NCBI RefSeq assembly: GCF_903064525.1
Contig: NZ_LR797830.1
Location: 1,116,001 to 1,180,000 of the forward strand
DNA length: 64,000 bases
Source of the DNA: Methylacidimicrobium sp. AP8
GTDB taxonomy: Bacteria; Verrucomicrobiota; Verrucomicrobiia; Methylacidiphilales; Methylacidiphilaceae
Direction of reading: 5' to 3'
Part shown: positions 29,244 through 38,222 of the stretch, in pieces
How positions within the stretch are numbered: the first letter of the stretch is position 1
Layout of the letters: each line of letters begins with the position of its first letter
Program-made: the position numbers and the translations under genes
The notes under the pieces: generated by a model
Told to the model about the DNA's origin: nothing
The model's database searches: none
Seen by the model: the letters and a program-made list of their open reading frames with translations, nothing else

Positions 29244-29653
29244 GGCAGAGAGGGATGAGAAAGCCGGACGGCGTGTCAGGCGACGTGAGGAACTGATTCG
29301 CTGGCGACAGGGGGAATTGACCGCTATGCAGGTTTCGGAACGGTTGCGGCAAAGGAGCTGGGCTGTTGCTGCACCAGCACCGCCGCGCGCGGTCTCTCGA
29401 TGAGTCGATAGCCTCCTCCACGGGTCGTGGCCGGTAGCTGTGGTGGAGGAGCCGATCGACGATCGCGGTCATTTTGAGACAAGTCATCATGGCCTAGAGC
29501 CGTTTGTGGTCGATCATCAGAAGGTTCCAGATGTCGTCAGGGGGGCATTTTGGGCTGTCGGCTCACTTCGTGCATCCCCTAGGACTTTGTGCCCGGCGGC
29601 GAGTTTTCTTTGCTTGCTGCCGCCCAGGGGCATGGGTTAGCGTCAGGGAGCGG
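29244..29653. other. 410-bp region with possible decayed mobile-element fragments
   Basis: No intact gene. On the plus strand, from about 29242, an open stretch reads RRREELIRWRQGELTAMQVSERL, like the helix-turn-helix start of a transposase, and then decays. On the minus strand around 29400-29530 a stretch reads TAIVDRLLHHSY, which recalls the end of an IS21-type helper ATPase, preceded by DDIWNLLMIDHKRL and a stop. Both resemblances are short and unproven. It sits directly upstream of the tRNA gene. Confidence 0.35.
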
Positions 29654-29725
<72 letters not shown>

Positions 29726-29908
29726 GTCGAATTTCCGAAAGAAGCAATTCTGGAGGCGACGGAGCGTCTATTAGGCTATCCGATCGGCCAGCCCTTTCGC
29801 CGACCCGACGGGCCGCAGTGCACCCTTAACCTCGCCGCGGCTGATCTTATCACAAAATAGCGGAAAAAAGTCGTTTTTAGCCTCTGTTTTTACGCGGAGC
29901 GGAAACCC

Positions 29909-30706
29909 ATGGAGTTACGCGCTGGAAGATGGGATGCGGGGAGGAGCGCGGCCATTCATATGTGTAACTGCCGTTCCGGCGCGTGGGCTGCGATCGTTTT
30001 GCTGTCGGCATGGCTGGGAAGCGCGGGCATGGATGCCGCCAGGGGAGAGATGGAGAGCGTGCGGACCATCCGGGTCCATGCAGAGGCCGAGGCGGCAGTG
30101 CCAATCGATCGAGCGGTCGTGCGGTTCGCTTTGATCAGCGAGGGGAAGACTCCCGGCGAAGCCCAACAGCGGGACGAATGCCGCTTTGGGGACATTCGCA
30201 AACGGGTGGATGGTGAATGGGGCGGAAAGGCGGCCTGGAAGACCTCGGAAATTCGACTGCAGCCAGTCATGGCCGAGGGAAAGGGGAAAAAGGAGGGGAA
30301 AGAGCGCACCATCGCGTACCGAGTGACGCGCCGGGAGGCGATCGAGCTGGCGGAGTTCTCCCAGTTGGGCGGGCTGCTTGCCGTTCTTTTCGCTGCGGGA
30401 GTCGACGAGGTTTCCGGAGTCGAATGGCTGTCGAATCGACTAGAGCCTCTCTATCGGGAATTGCTGGGAAAGGCGTTGGAGAAGGCGCGGGGGAAGGCTG
30501 AACTCCTGGCTAAGGCGGCAGGTGCACAGTTGGGGCCGGTCTTGAACATCCAGGAAGGGCCCGAGCCTGCGCGTCCGCTTTCGCGGTTGGAACTGGAAGG
30601 CGCTGCAAGCGGGGTGGCACAGCAGGGCACTGCGGCCGTGTTTCCCGTCAGCGGCGGAGAAATGAGGATTCAGGCCTCGGTCCAGGTGGTCTTTCGCTTG
30701 TGGTGA
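29909..30706 (+). CDS. Exported SIMPL-domain (DUF541) protein
   Basis: 265 residues, or 248 if the ATG at 29960 is used. A hydrophobic signal segment (SGAWAAIVLLSAWLGSAG) is followed by the SIMPL pattern: TIRVHAEAEAAVPIDRAVVRFALISEGKTPGEAQ, a central RVTRREAIELAEFSQLGGLL, then KALEKARGKAELLAKAAGAQLGPVLNIQEG and a final basic strand. SIMPL proteins of Gram-negatives are periplasmic and sometimes tied to oxidative stress; function here is not known. Start choice is uncertain because the signal peptide begins well inside. Confidence 0.8.
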   Translation: MELRAGRWDAGRSAAIHMCNCRSGAWAAIVLLSAWLGSAGMDAARGEMESVRTIRVHAEAEAAVPIDRAVVRFALISEGKTPGEAQQRDECRFGDIRKRVDGEWGGKAAWKTSEIRLQPVMAEGKGKKEGKERTIAYRVTRREAIELAEFSQLGGLLAVLFAAGVDEVSGVEWLSNRLEPLYRELLGKALEKARGKAELLAKAAGAQLGPVLNIQEGPEPARPLSRLELEGAASGVAQQGTAAVFPVSGGEMRIQASVQVVFRLW

Positions 30707-30779
30707 TTCGTCCGGCGCAGAGGAAAAAGAGGCGGCCGTTCCTTGCCTTTGCGCCGTGCCGGCTGTATGGGAAAGGAAG

Positions 30780-31484
30780 ATGCATCCGGATCTTCCTCCT
30801 TTGCTTGCACTACAGGAGATCGATCAACAAATCGCGCGCCTTCGCTTGGAGATCGCGCAACTGCCTCTTGCCAGGAGACGTGTGGAAGCGGTGTTGGCGG
30901 ATGCGAAGCGGAAGCTGCTGGAGGCCAAGCAGGCACAGCAGTCGACCGAGCTGCTGCGACGGCAAAAGGAAGGTGAGATCGAGGAGCTGGGCCGCCGTCT
31001 GGCCCGATATCAAGCACAACAGATGCAGGTGCGGAAGAACGAAGAATATCAGGCGCTCTCCCATGAAATTCTCCAGGTCAAGAGCGAGGTGGAGAGGGAA
31101 GAGGAGGAGGTGCTGCTGCTCCTCGAAAGAGGCGACGCCTTGAAGATCGACGTGAAGCAGGAGGAAGAGAAGGCGAGGGAAGCGGAAGAGGAAGCCCGGC
31201 AGCAGCGAAAGGCGCTGGCGGAGAAGGAATCCCGGTTGAGGGACCAGCTGGCAGATGCGGAAAAGGATCGGGAGAGGCGGGCGACCGCCGTAAATCAAGC
31301 CCTTCTGGCGCGTTATCAAAATCTTGTGCGAGGACACAGAGAAAATGCTGTCGTCCCGGTCGTCCACGGAAACTGCGGAGGCTGCCACATGAAGCTGACT
31401 CGGCAGACGCTCTTGCGGGCGGAAGTGGGGGCGGAGTTCGCTTTTTGCGATAATTGTGGACGGATCTTGTTTGTTGCGGGCTGA
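30780..31484 (+). CDS. Coiled-coil protein with C4-type zinc ribbon (DUF164/CdsZ-like)
   Basis: 234 residues from the ATG at 30780, which follows GAAAGGAAG. Residues about 10-170 form a long charged coiled coil rich in Glu, Lys, Arg and Gln. The C-terminus has a zinc ribbon with two CxxC pairs, NCGGCHMKL and FCDNCGRIL. Related proteins bind DNA or act as secretion chaperones or hibernation-like factors; the precise role is unknown. Confidence 0.82.
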   Translation: MHPDLPPLLALQEIDQQIARLRLEIAQLPLARRRVEAVLADAKRKLLEAKQAQQSTELLRRQKEGEIEELGRRLARYQAQQMQVRKNEEYQALSHEILQVKSEVEREEEEVLLLLERGDALKIDVKQEEEKAREAEEEARQQRKALAEKESRLRDQLADAEKDRERRATAVNQALLARYQNLVRGHRENAVVPVVHGNCGGCHMKLTRQTLLRAEVGAEFAFCDNCGRILFVAG

Positions 31485-31619
31485 TGGTTCGAGGGCTCGA
31501 ACGCGCCGGCTCCGGCCGCAAGGGTTCCCCGGCTTCTCGAGGATTTTCCGGGGAACGGATTGCTTTTTCCAACGAATAGCTGTAAGTAGGTCCCCTTGGG
31601 CTAAGCAATAGAGCAAACC

Positions 31620-31880
31620 GTGAGCGATACGATTACGATTACCACGCTGCTCCCCGCAGCACTTGAGAAAATGGGCTCCCCGGAAATCTTGATCAACGCG
31701 GTTTCGGGGCGGGTGCGTCTGTTGGCGAAAGGGGCACGGCCATTGGTCGAGGTCCATCCGCAATGGGGCTTGCTCCATATCGCCTTAAAGGAGATCGCCG
31801 ATGGGAAGCTGACGGTGGCTCCCGCGGAGGAGCCTCCCACAGCATTAACCTCGCTGGTTCTGGAAGAACCGGTGGTCTGA
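31620..31880 (+). CDS. rpoZ: DNA-directed RNA polymerase omega subunit
   Basis: 86-residue protein from a GTG start. Omega-type core: ALEKMGSPEILINAVSGRVRLL, then HIALKEIADGKLTV, matching the conserved helix pair that wraps the beta-prime C-terminus. No other family fits this short pattern. It lies between the zinc-ribbon gene and smpB, all on the plus strand. Confidence 0.82.
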   Translation: MSDTITITTLLPAALEKMGSPEILINAVSGRVRLLAKGARPLVEVHPQWGLLHIALKEIADGKLTVAPAEEPPTALTSLVLEEPVV

Positions 31881-31996
31881 TGACAGACGCCTGGCAAGCC
31901 CCTGGTACAAGCCATGGGGAGCTTCAGGAGAGACCTAGGCTCTCGTAGCGAGCAAATCGCGCCGTTCTTGAGGCGCAAGGACCGGTCGGTGAGCCC

Positions 31997-32461
31997 GTGA
32001 GTGAGCGCGCTATCATCGATCTAGTCGTAAACCGTCGTGCCCGAAGGGATTACACCTTTTTAGAGACGTTTGAGGCAGGCTTGGTGCTCCTCGGCTCTGA
32101 GGTGAAATCGCTTCGGCAGGGAAAAGGGCAACTCGATGGAGCATTTGCTCGCATCGAGGACGGGGAGGCATGGCTCTACCAGATGAATATCCCCATTTAC
32201 GAAAATGCCGCCGGCTTCACCACCCGGGACCCGAAGGCACGGCGGAAGTTATTGCTCCACAAAGCCGAAATTCGGAAACTTTTCGGCGAGACCTCGCTCA
32301 AAGGACGCACGCTCATTCCCCTGAAGCTCTATTGGAAGGGGAGCACGATCAAGGTGCTGCTCGGTCTCGGGGTCGGAAAGGCGGAACACGACAAGCGGGA
32401 AGAGCTTCGGGCCGTGGAAGCGAAAAAAGACATGCGTGATGTCATGCGCCGGCGGGGTTAG
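31997..32461 (+). CDS. smpB: SsrA-binding protein SmpB
   Basis: tmRNA partner in ribosome rescue, 154 residues, GTG start. It opens NRRARRDYTFLETFEAGLVLLGSEVKSLRQGK, the standard SmpB fold. The RNA-binding core LDGAFARIEDGEAWLYQMNIP is intact. The C-terminal tail is basic (KREELRAVEAKKDMRDVMRRRG). The tmRNA gene lies 305 bp downstream on the same strand. Confidence 0.96.
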   Translation: MSERAIIDLVVNRRARRDYTFLETFEAGLVLLGSEVKSLRQGKGQLDGAFARIEDGEAWLYQMNIPIYENAAGFTTRDPKARRKLLLHKAEIRKLFGETSLKGRTLIPLKLYWKGSTIKVLLGLGVGKAEHDKREELRAVEAKKDMRDVMRRRG

Positions 32462-32476
32462 CCGTCCGGCCTAAGC

Positions 32477-32632
32477 CTAAATAGGGTAAATCCGAATGCC
32501 GAGGGCGACGAGCAGCCCGATAGCGAATTGAATGACGGATAGGAAGAATAGGAGGAGGCAAAGGAGAAAGGTGTGCCGCATCCACCGCCGGTTGCCGTCA
32601 TCGTCGGGAGGCCATTTGGGATTTCCCGACAT
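32477..32632 (-). CDS. Small single-span membrane protein
   Basis: 51 residues from an ATG with GAGGA about 9 bases upstream. The first 20 residues are charged and Pro-rich (MSGNPKWPPDDDGNRRWMRH), followed by one strong hydrophobic helix (about 21-48). The sequence is not recognised. It lies antisense between smpB and the tmRNA gene. The longer in-frame ORF upstream would run into the tmRNA and is probably not translated. Confidence 0.5.
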   Translation of the reverse strand: MSGNPKWPPDDDGNRRWMRHTFLLCLLLFFLSVIQFAIGLLVALGIRIYPI

Positions 32633-32765
32633 CGCTTGCGATCCTCGCTTCCCAGCGCGAAATCGGTCTGGGGCTTTGCGGAAATTCCTCTTTCTTGGCG
32701 TCCTTGAGAAGGCGGCCGCGTTTGACAGAGCGCGATCCGCTGCATAAGGTTGTATGGTTATCGAC

Positions 32766-33148
32766 GGGGGCGCAAACGGTAATCGATTCTTGCGCATCCC
32801 CGTTCGTGGCAAGTCGAGGGCTCGCGAGTGGGTTGGCCTCGTAAAAAAACCCGCTCGAAAAAGATAACTGCCGACCACGAGTTGGCTCTTGCTGCCTAAG
32901 CGAACTGCTGGACAGCAAGCGTTTATTTCGACCCGCGCCGGTACGGGCGAGATAAGCGTGTTCTTCTGCCGGACGACCTGCTCATGGTTGCGGGCTCCAG
33001 GAGCGGGTGGCAAGGAAAAGCCCGGCGTACCGCCTGCATCGCGTGTAGCCCGGCTGGCGGCGGGCGCGTTATGTTCATCGGGCTACTAAACTTGTAGAAG
33101 CGAACGGGAGTCCGCGAGAAGACGAGGGTTCGACTCCCTCCGCCTCCA
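32766..33148 (+). ncRNA. ssrA: Transfer-messenger RNA (tmRNA)
   Basis: 383 nt, conventional one-piece form. The 5' acceptor GGGGGCG pairs with CGCCTCC at 33141-33147 (one G-U pair). The T arm is GAGGG-TTCGACT-CCCTC. Helix 2 pairs CCCCGTTCGTGGCAAGT with ACTTG...CGAACGGG. Pseudoknot 1 (CGAGG/CCTCG with the second stem GAGTGGGT/ACCCGCTC) leads into the tag reading frame at 32870-32899: GCC GAC CAC GAG TTG GCT CTT GCT GCC TAA. The tag is thus (A)ADHELALAA. CCA is not encoded. A short stem GCCTC/GAGGC followed by TTTTCTCT just after the 3' end may terminate transcription. Confidence 0.93.
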
Positions 33149-33187
33149 CTTTGAGGCTTTTCTCTGTAAACAATACGAAAAGCTAGC

Positions 33188-34201
33188 TCAACAAAGAAGA
33201 ACTCGTCCTTCTCCCGGCACAAGTTTGCCGATGATTCTTCCGCCGACCGCCTGAGCGACGCGCTCGGCGCAATCAGCAGCAGCAACCAGAACCATGCCGA
33301 TCCCCATATTGAAAACGCGATAGCTTTCTTCCTGGGAAAGCTTCCCGACCTTGGTCAGAAAGCGGAACAGGGGAGGTATCCGCCAGCTTCCGATCTTGAT
33401 TTGGGCGTCGAGCCGCTTGGGCAGAATGCGCGGGAGATTCTCCGGCAGCCCTCCGCCGGTGATGTGCGCGATTCCCTTAACCGGAAGCTCGAGCCGGCGC
33501 AGCCGCCGAAGCTCAGGCAAATACGAACGATGGACTCGGAGCAGCTCATCTCCCAAGGAAAGGGGGCAGCCGGGAATCCGCGAATCGAGCGTGAGGTTCT
33601 GTTCCTCGAATAAAATTTTTCTCGCTAGGGAGTATCCGTTGGTATGAAGGCCCGAGGAGCGGAGGCCGACCAGAAGATCTCCGGCCCGCATTCCGGCGCG
33701 GGGTAGGAGCGCTGAGCGGTCCACGACTCCGACGATAGCGCCCACCAAGTCATACTCGCCGTCCCGGTACATTCCCGGCAACTGGGCCGTCTCTCCGCCC
33801 AGAAGCGCGCAGCCGGTTCTCCGGCAAGCGCGAGCCATTCCCCGCAGGATGTCGTGAAAGCTTGTCGGATCGAGGCGGGAGGTCCCCACATAGTCGAGAA
33901 AAAAAAGGGGCTCCGCGCCCGTGGTGGCAATGTCATTAACGCAATGATGGACCACGTCTTCACCCACTCCCTGATGGCGACGGGCGAGGGCGGCAATCTT
34001 GAGCTTCGTGCCGACTCCGTCGATGCTCGCAACGAGGATCGGTTCCCGAAAGGCATGGAAGTCCGGGCGAAATAGCCCGCCGAATCCGCCGATGGCCCCG
34101 ATGACCTCGGGACGTCTGGTGCTTCGAACAAGCCCCCGAAGGCGAGCCTTAACCGAGGCGGCCAGATCGAGGTCGACACCGGCTTCGCTGTATCGGTCCA
34201 T
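33188..34201 (-). CDS. purM: Phosphoribosylformylglycinamidine cyclo-ligase (AIR synthetase)
   Basis: Step 5 of purine synthesis, 337 residues. SIDGVGTKLKIA is the conserved ATP/Mg strand, HHCVNDIATTGAEPLFFLDY the glycine-rich active-site run, and LLGGETAQLPGMY the substrate motif. HITGGGLPENLPRILP is the C-terminal hallmark. It follows purF by about 30 bp on the same strand. Confidence 0.96.
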   Translation of the reverse strand: MDRYSEAGVDLDLAASVKARLRGLVRSTRRPEVIGAIGGFGGLFRPDFHAFREPILVASIDGVGTKLKIAALARRHQGVGEDVVHHCVNDIATTGAEPLFFLDYVGTSRLDPTSFHDILRGMARACRRTGCALLGGETAQLPGMYRDGEYDLVGAIVGVVDRSALLPRAGMRAGDLLVGLRSSGLHTNGYSLARKILFEEQNLTLDSRIPGCPLSLGDELLRVHRSYLPELRRLRRLELPVKGIAHITGGGLPENLPRILPKRLDAQIKIGSWRIPPLFRFLTKVGKLSQEESYRVFNMGIGMVLVAAADCAERVAQAVGGRIIGKLVPGEGRVLLC

Positions 34202-34231
34202 ATTCGGAATGGGAAATCGCAGCGATGCTCG

Positions 34232-35695
34232 CTATTTGGCCGCCAGCCGCGTCGATGGGCTGTTCTCCAGAATCTCCTTGTAGCGCCCGCGATGAAACGC
34301 GACCGGATAATCGCCTGTAAAGCAAGCTGTGCAAAAATCGATGGCGGACCGCCCCGCGCCGCAGGCCCGAAGCAGGCCGTCGATGTCGAGGTATCCGATC
34401 GAGTCCGCATTCAAGTAGGACCGAATGCTCTCGACCGGCAGTTGATTGGCCAAGAGAGAATTCGGGTCGGGAAAATCGATTCCGTAATGGCAGGCGAAGC
34501 GGTGGGGCGGACAGCTCACGCGAATGTGCACCTCCGCGGCACCCGCTTCCCTGAGGTTAGCGACCCGCGCACGGGCCGTCGTGCCCCGTACGATCGAGTC
34601 GTCCACCACGACGACGCGCTTCCCGCGAACCGATTCTTGGACTAGGTTCAGCTTAATCCGGACGTTGAAGTCCCGGATGAGCTGGGTGGGCTGGAGGAAA
34701 GTCCGGCCGACGTAGTGATTGCGTACAAACGCTAAATCGAAAGGGATCCCCGCCTCTTCCGCAAATCCGAGCGCGGCATAGTTACCCGAGTCCGGCACCG
34801 GTATGACCAGATCCGCCTCGACCGGGTGGAGGCGAGCCAATTCACGTCCCATTTGCATGCGAGCCTGGCTCACGTTGATCCCGTGGATCGTGCTATCCGG
34901 ACGGGCGAAGTAGACGTATTCGAAGATGCAAAAAGCTGAAGTTTGCCTCGGGTTCGGTGGCCGCAAGATGTGCACTCCGCCGGCATCGATAGCGATGACC
35001 TCTCCCGGAGCGATATCCCGGAGAAATTGGACATGGAGCAGATCGAAGGCGCAAGTTTCGCTCGCTACGAAGTAGCCGTCGTCCAAGCGTCCGAGCGACA
35101 AGGGGCGGAAGCCGTGCGGATCCCGGGCAGCGAAGATCCTGTCCTTGGTCATGAGGACCAGGGAATACGCACCCTCCGCTTGGTCGAGGGCCCAGAGAAA
35201 AGCTTCCTCTACGGACCTGCCCACTTGTTGGGCCATCAGATGGAGAATCACCTCGCTGTCGGTGGTCGTTTGGAAGATCGAGCCGCGTCCCTCCAGCCGG
35301 GCGCGGAGATGGCTTGCATTGACGATGTCTCCGTTGTGCGCCAGGGCCAGCTCTCCGTGCGAGCAGCGGACGGCGATCGGCTGCGCGTTCGTCAGGTTGC
35401 TGGATCCGGTGGTAGAATACCGGACGTGGCCGACGGCTATCTGTCCCGGAAGCGCGGCCAGGGAAGACGAATCGAACACCTGTGAGACCAGACCCATCCC
35501 CTTGTGAATCCGAAAGGGCTGCTTGCCGTCCGAGGTGGCGATTCCGGCGCTTTCTTCTCCCCGATGCTGCAACGCATACAGGCCGTAGGTAGCCAGAGCG
35601 GCCGCGTTGACGTGGCCGTATACTGCGACGACCCCGCACTCCTCTCCGGGATAAATGCGCACCACCCATTGGTAACTCACGTGGGCCGGCGGCAC
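34232..35695 (-). CDS. purF: Amidophosphoribosyltransferase
   Basis: First committed purine step, 487 residues. The N-terminal glutaminase nucleophile Cys is in EECGVVAVYGH (about residue 19), implying a short propeptide is removed. GHVRYSTTG and HNGDIVN are the glutaminase loops. The PRPP-binding motif is VVVDDSIVRGTT. Four-Cys Fe-S ligands may be present (for example CPPHRFAC near residue 390 and DFCTACFTG near the end), suggesting the B. subtilis-type Fe-S enzyme. Confidence 0.95.
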   Translation of the reverse strand: MPPAHVSYQWVVRIYPGEECGVVAVYGHVNAAALATYGLYALQHRGEESAGIATSDGKQPFRIHKGMGLVSQVFDSSSLAALPGQIAVGHVRYSTTGSSNLTNAQPIAVRCSHGELALAHNGDIVNASHLRARLEGRGSIFQTTTDSEVILHLMAQQVGRSVEEAFLWALDQAEGAYSLVLMTKDRIFAARDPHGFRPLSLGRLDDGYFVASETCAFDLLHVQFLRDIAPGEVIAIDAGGVHILRPPNPRQTSAFCIFEYVYFARPDSTIHGINVSQARMQMGRELARLHPVEADLVIPVPDSGNYAALGFAEEAGIPFDLAFVRNHYVGRTFLQPTQLIRDFNVRIKLNLVQESVRGKRVVVVDDSIVRGTTARARVANLREAGAAEVHIRVSCPPHRFACHYGIDFPDPNSLLANQLPVESIRSYLNADSIGYLDIDGLLRACGAGRSAIDFCTACFTGDYPVAFHRGRYKEILENSPSTRLAAK

Positions 35696-35864
35696 AAGGA
35701 TAAGAATGAGTTAAGAAAAGAGGCGCTCCGGTGAGGGGCGAAGCATGTATGGAAAATGGATCATGTATTAGTAAAACATGGATCAATTGCGAGATGTGTC
35801 TCTCCTTGTTTTCTAGAACATTTTTCTTTTGACGAGATGGGCGGGGCTGCCTACAAAAGCAACG
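35696..35864. promoter_or_regulatory. AT-rich divergent intergenic region with direct repeats
   Basis: The sequence is clearly more AT-rich than its surroundings between about 35740 and 35830. Two perfect copies of ATGGATCA lie at 35756-35763 and 35778-35785, a spacing of 22 bp, close to two helical turns. This could be an operator or iteron-like site for the plasmid-type gene pair downstream. No function is proven. Confidence 0.4.
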
Positions 35865-36440
35865 ATGGCCGGGAAGCCGTACCGGAGCAAGCTGGAGGCC
35901 CACTGGGATACGATCCGGGAATTGCGCCAGAGGCGGAAGAGCTGGCGCGAAATCACGGACATACTACGCGGGCGGGGCGTGAGCGTGAGTCAGCATGCCT
36001 TGTACAACTTTGTGCAGGTGCGTAGGAAGTGGGCTCGGGAAGGAAAATTCAGCGAGCTTCCCCATCCAAGCCTGATCGGCAAGGGAATAGCGCTAGGGGC
36101 CCGGGCAGGGGCCGAAGCAGAGACGATGGGCAAGATCGAGCCGGAAAGGAAGACGGCCGCAAAGCGGCCGCAGGCCGAGGCGGCTCGAATCCCGGAGGAG
36201 CAACCGGGCGAATGGCCGACCGAATCCATGGAGATGAGCGTGGAAGACGCCATCGCCGCCGCCAAAGCCGCCGCCAAAGGGCGCGCCGCTCACCAGAAGA
36301 CCGATGCATCATCCGTCGCACCGATCCAAAGGCTTACCTTCCTGCCTTCCCGCGGAGAGCAGAAATCGGAAGAAAATCAGCCGAAGACACAGAAGGGCCG
36401 GCGCCGCGGCCCGGTTTCCGGCAAATCATCCGCGGCGTAA
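35865..36440 (+). CDS. TraK-like plasmid-type DNA-binding protein
   Basis: 191 residues from the ATG at 35865; a TTG at 35829 is an alternative. The N-terminal domain (about 1-60) reads KPYRSKLEAHWDTIRELRQR, then SWREITDILRGRGVSVSQHALYNFVQVRR, a helix-turn-helix style seen in oriT-binding TraK proteins of IncP-type plasmids. The rest is a low-complexity Ala/Glu/Lys/Pro tail. The downstream ATPase supports a TraK/TraL reading. The family assignment is from pattern only. Confidence 0.55.
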   Translation: MAGKPYRSKLEAHWDTIRELRQRRKSWREITDILRGRGVSVSQHALYNFVQVRRKWAREGKFSELPHPSLIGKGIALGARAGAEAETMGKIEPERKTAAKRPQAEAARIPEEQPGEWPTESMEMSVEDAIAAAKAAAKGRAAHQKTDASSVAPIQRLTFLPSRGEQKSEENQPKTQKGRRRGPVSGKSSAA

Positions 36441-36461
36441 AGAAATTCTGAGTTGCTAGCC

Positions 36462-37172
36462 ATGACCAAAAGCGTAATCCATATCGTCCTCGGCACGAAA
36501 GGCGGGGTAGGCAAGACAACGTTGGCCTGCCATCTGGCGGACTATCTGGCGGGTCAGCACGTCCCGCATCTGCTCGTGGATGCGGATGATGAAAACCAAT
36601 CTTTTCATCGGTTTTTCCCGGATGCGATGCCGGTGAGTCCTCGCAATGTCCGGAGCGTCGATTCCGTGGTCGCAATGGCGGAAAGCGGCGACCATCGCAT
36701 CGTGCTCGTCGATTTGCGCGCAGGCAGCGGCGACGAGATGCTGCGATGGTTCGAGGATGTGCCGTTCGATGAGCTGCGGGAAACGGTTCGTTTCGTGGGC
36801 TGGGGATGTATCACCACCGATCCGGATTCGGTGGTTGTCTTGTTGCGATGGGCAGCCTCTCTGGGAGACCACCTTCAGTACGTCGTCGTCAAAAATGAGA
36901 AGGACGGCAAGGAAATGGATGCACTGGAACACACCAAGGAGGGTGCGGAATTTCTTAAAAAGAGGCTCCCGCAAGAAGTTCGGATTCCCCTGCTCGCGCC
37001 TACCTCCGTCGTGGTCGATCTCAACAAGAATAACCTTTCTCTAGGAAGCGCCCTTACTCTAAAGGAAAAGATTCCGGGCCTGACCGATACAATGATGAGA
37101 AGCCGTTTGCGAAGATATCAACGCGGCATCTTCGATCAGTTCGACCGGCTGGCCGAAGTCATTTTCCCTTGA
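36462..37172 (+). CDS. ParA/MinD-type P-loop ATPase, TraL-like
   Basis: 236 residues from ATG 36462; an in-frame TTG lies at 36453. The deviant Walker A GTKGGVGKTTLACHLADYL is at residues 10-28, the LLVDADDENQSFHRFF segment supplies the switch Asp, and IVLVDLRAG is the Walker B-like strand. It lacks the usual full ParA chromosome-partition partners (no ParB). Lying 22 bp after the TraK-like gene, it matches plasmid TraL. It may be a chromosomal relic of a conjugative element. Confidence 0.7.
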   Translation: MTKSVIHIVLGTKGGVGKTTLACHLADYLAGQHVPHLLVDADDENQSFHRFFPDAMPVSPRNVRSVDSVVAMAESGDHRIVLVDLRAGSGDEMLRWFEDVPFDELRETVRFVGWGCITTDPDSVVVLLRWAASLGDHLQYVVVKNEKDGKEMDALEHTKEGAEFLKKRLPQEVRIPLLAPTSVVVDLNKNNLSLGSALTLKEKIPGLTDTMMRSRLRRYQRGIFDQFDRLAEVIFP

Positions 37173-37208
37173 ATCAGGGCGCTGGCCTCCGCTCGTAGGA
37201 CCGGGTGG

Positions 37209-38222
37209 TCACCACTCCAACAAAGCGCTGGCCCAGGTCAGGCCGCCTCCGAACGCGATCAGCAGGACCTTTTCCATGGGCCGGATGTCCCCCGCAGTCA
37301 GTGCCTCGTGGAGGGCGATCGGGATACAAGCCGCCGACGTATTTCCGTAGCGCTCCAAGTGGGTGAAGAAACGCTTGAGCGGGAGATGTAAGCGTTCGGA
37401 AAGCAACTCGATGATCCGCATGTTTGCCTGATGAGGGATGACGTAGCCCACCTCTTCCGGCTGGAGTGCCGCCTTCTTCAGGCAGTTTCTGGCGGTCGTT
37501 TCCATGGCGTCGATGGCGAGGCGGAAGACCTTCTTGCCGGCCATCTGAATAAACTGGAGCCCTTCTCCGATGTTCTCCGGGGTGAGGGGCAACCGCGAGC
37601 CGCCGGCCGGGACGGTGAGCACCTGGCCTTGAGAACCATCCGATCCCAAGTCGTGGGCGATCATCTGTCCGCCCTGAGTGGATTGCTGGACGATCACGGC
37701 ACCGGCACCGTCGCCGAATAGAACACAAGTATTTCTGTCCGACCAGTTTACGATGGAAGATAGCTTCTCGGCGCCGACGACGAGGACAGTGGGATAGGTC
37801 CCCAGGGCCACCATGTGATAGGCCATGACAAGACCGTAAAGGAATCCCGAGCAGGCCGCTTGCAGATCAAAGGCCGGGATTTTGCGCGCACCGATTTTTT
37901 GCTGAATATGACAAGCCGTCGAGGGGAAGAGTGTGTCCGGCGTCGTCGTCGCCACTATGATCAAATCTAGGTCGTTAGGCGCCAGTCCCGCACGCTCCAG
38001 TGCCATCAATGCCGCCGCGGCCCCCATGTCGGAGGGACATTCCTTTTCGGCGGCAATCCTCCGTTCTCGGATGCCCGTTCGCTCGACGATCCAGCTATCG
38101 CTCGTTTCGACCATCCGCTCAAGGTCGCTGTTGCGGAGCACCTTTGCGGGAAGATAGGCCCCTGTGCCTACAATCGCGGGTCTAGACTGTCGAAGCCGTT
38201 GTATTTTCGGATTTCGCCTCAC
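37209..38222 (-). CDS. fabH: 3-oxoacyl-ACP synthase III
   Basis: Starts fatty-acid synthesis from acetyl-CoA and malonyl-ACP, 337 residues. The catalytic Cys is in QAACSGFLYGL, His in YVIPHQANMRI and Asn in RYGNTSAACIP. The N-terminal SRPAIVGTGAYLP matches the fold start. The annotated start makes the gene overlap plsX by 41 bp; a slightly later start would shorten the overlap but I see no better one. Confidence 0.94.
   Translation of the reverse strand: MRRNPKIQRLRQSRPAIVGTGAYLPAKVLRNSDLERMVETSDSWIVERTGIRERRIAAEKECPSDMGAAAALMALERAGLAPNDLDLIIVATTTPDTLFPSTACHIQQKIGARKIPAFDLQAACSGFLYGLVMAYHMVALGTYPTVLVVGAEKLSSIVNWSDRNTCVLFGDGAGAVIVQQSTQGGQMIAHDLGSDGSQGQVLTVPAGGSRLPLTPENIGEGLQFIQMAGKKVFRLAIDAMETTARNCLKKAALQPEEVGYVIPHQANMRIIELLSERLHLPLKRFFTHLERYGNTSAACIPIALHEALTAGDIRPMEKVLLIAFGGGLTWASALLEW

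Noticed and set aside
32740-32765. GGTTATCGACGGGG just before the tmRNA taken as its 5' D-loop region
   Set aside because: That would put the 5' acceptor at TAAGGTT, which cannot pair with the 3' CGCCTCC. Starting at GGGGGCG (32766) pairs fully and helix 2 and pseudoknot 1 then fit.
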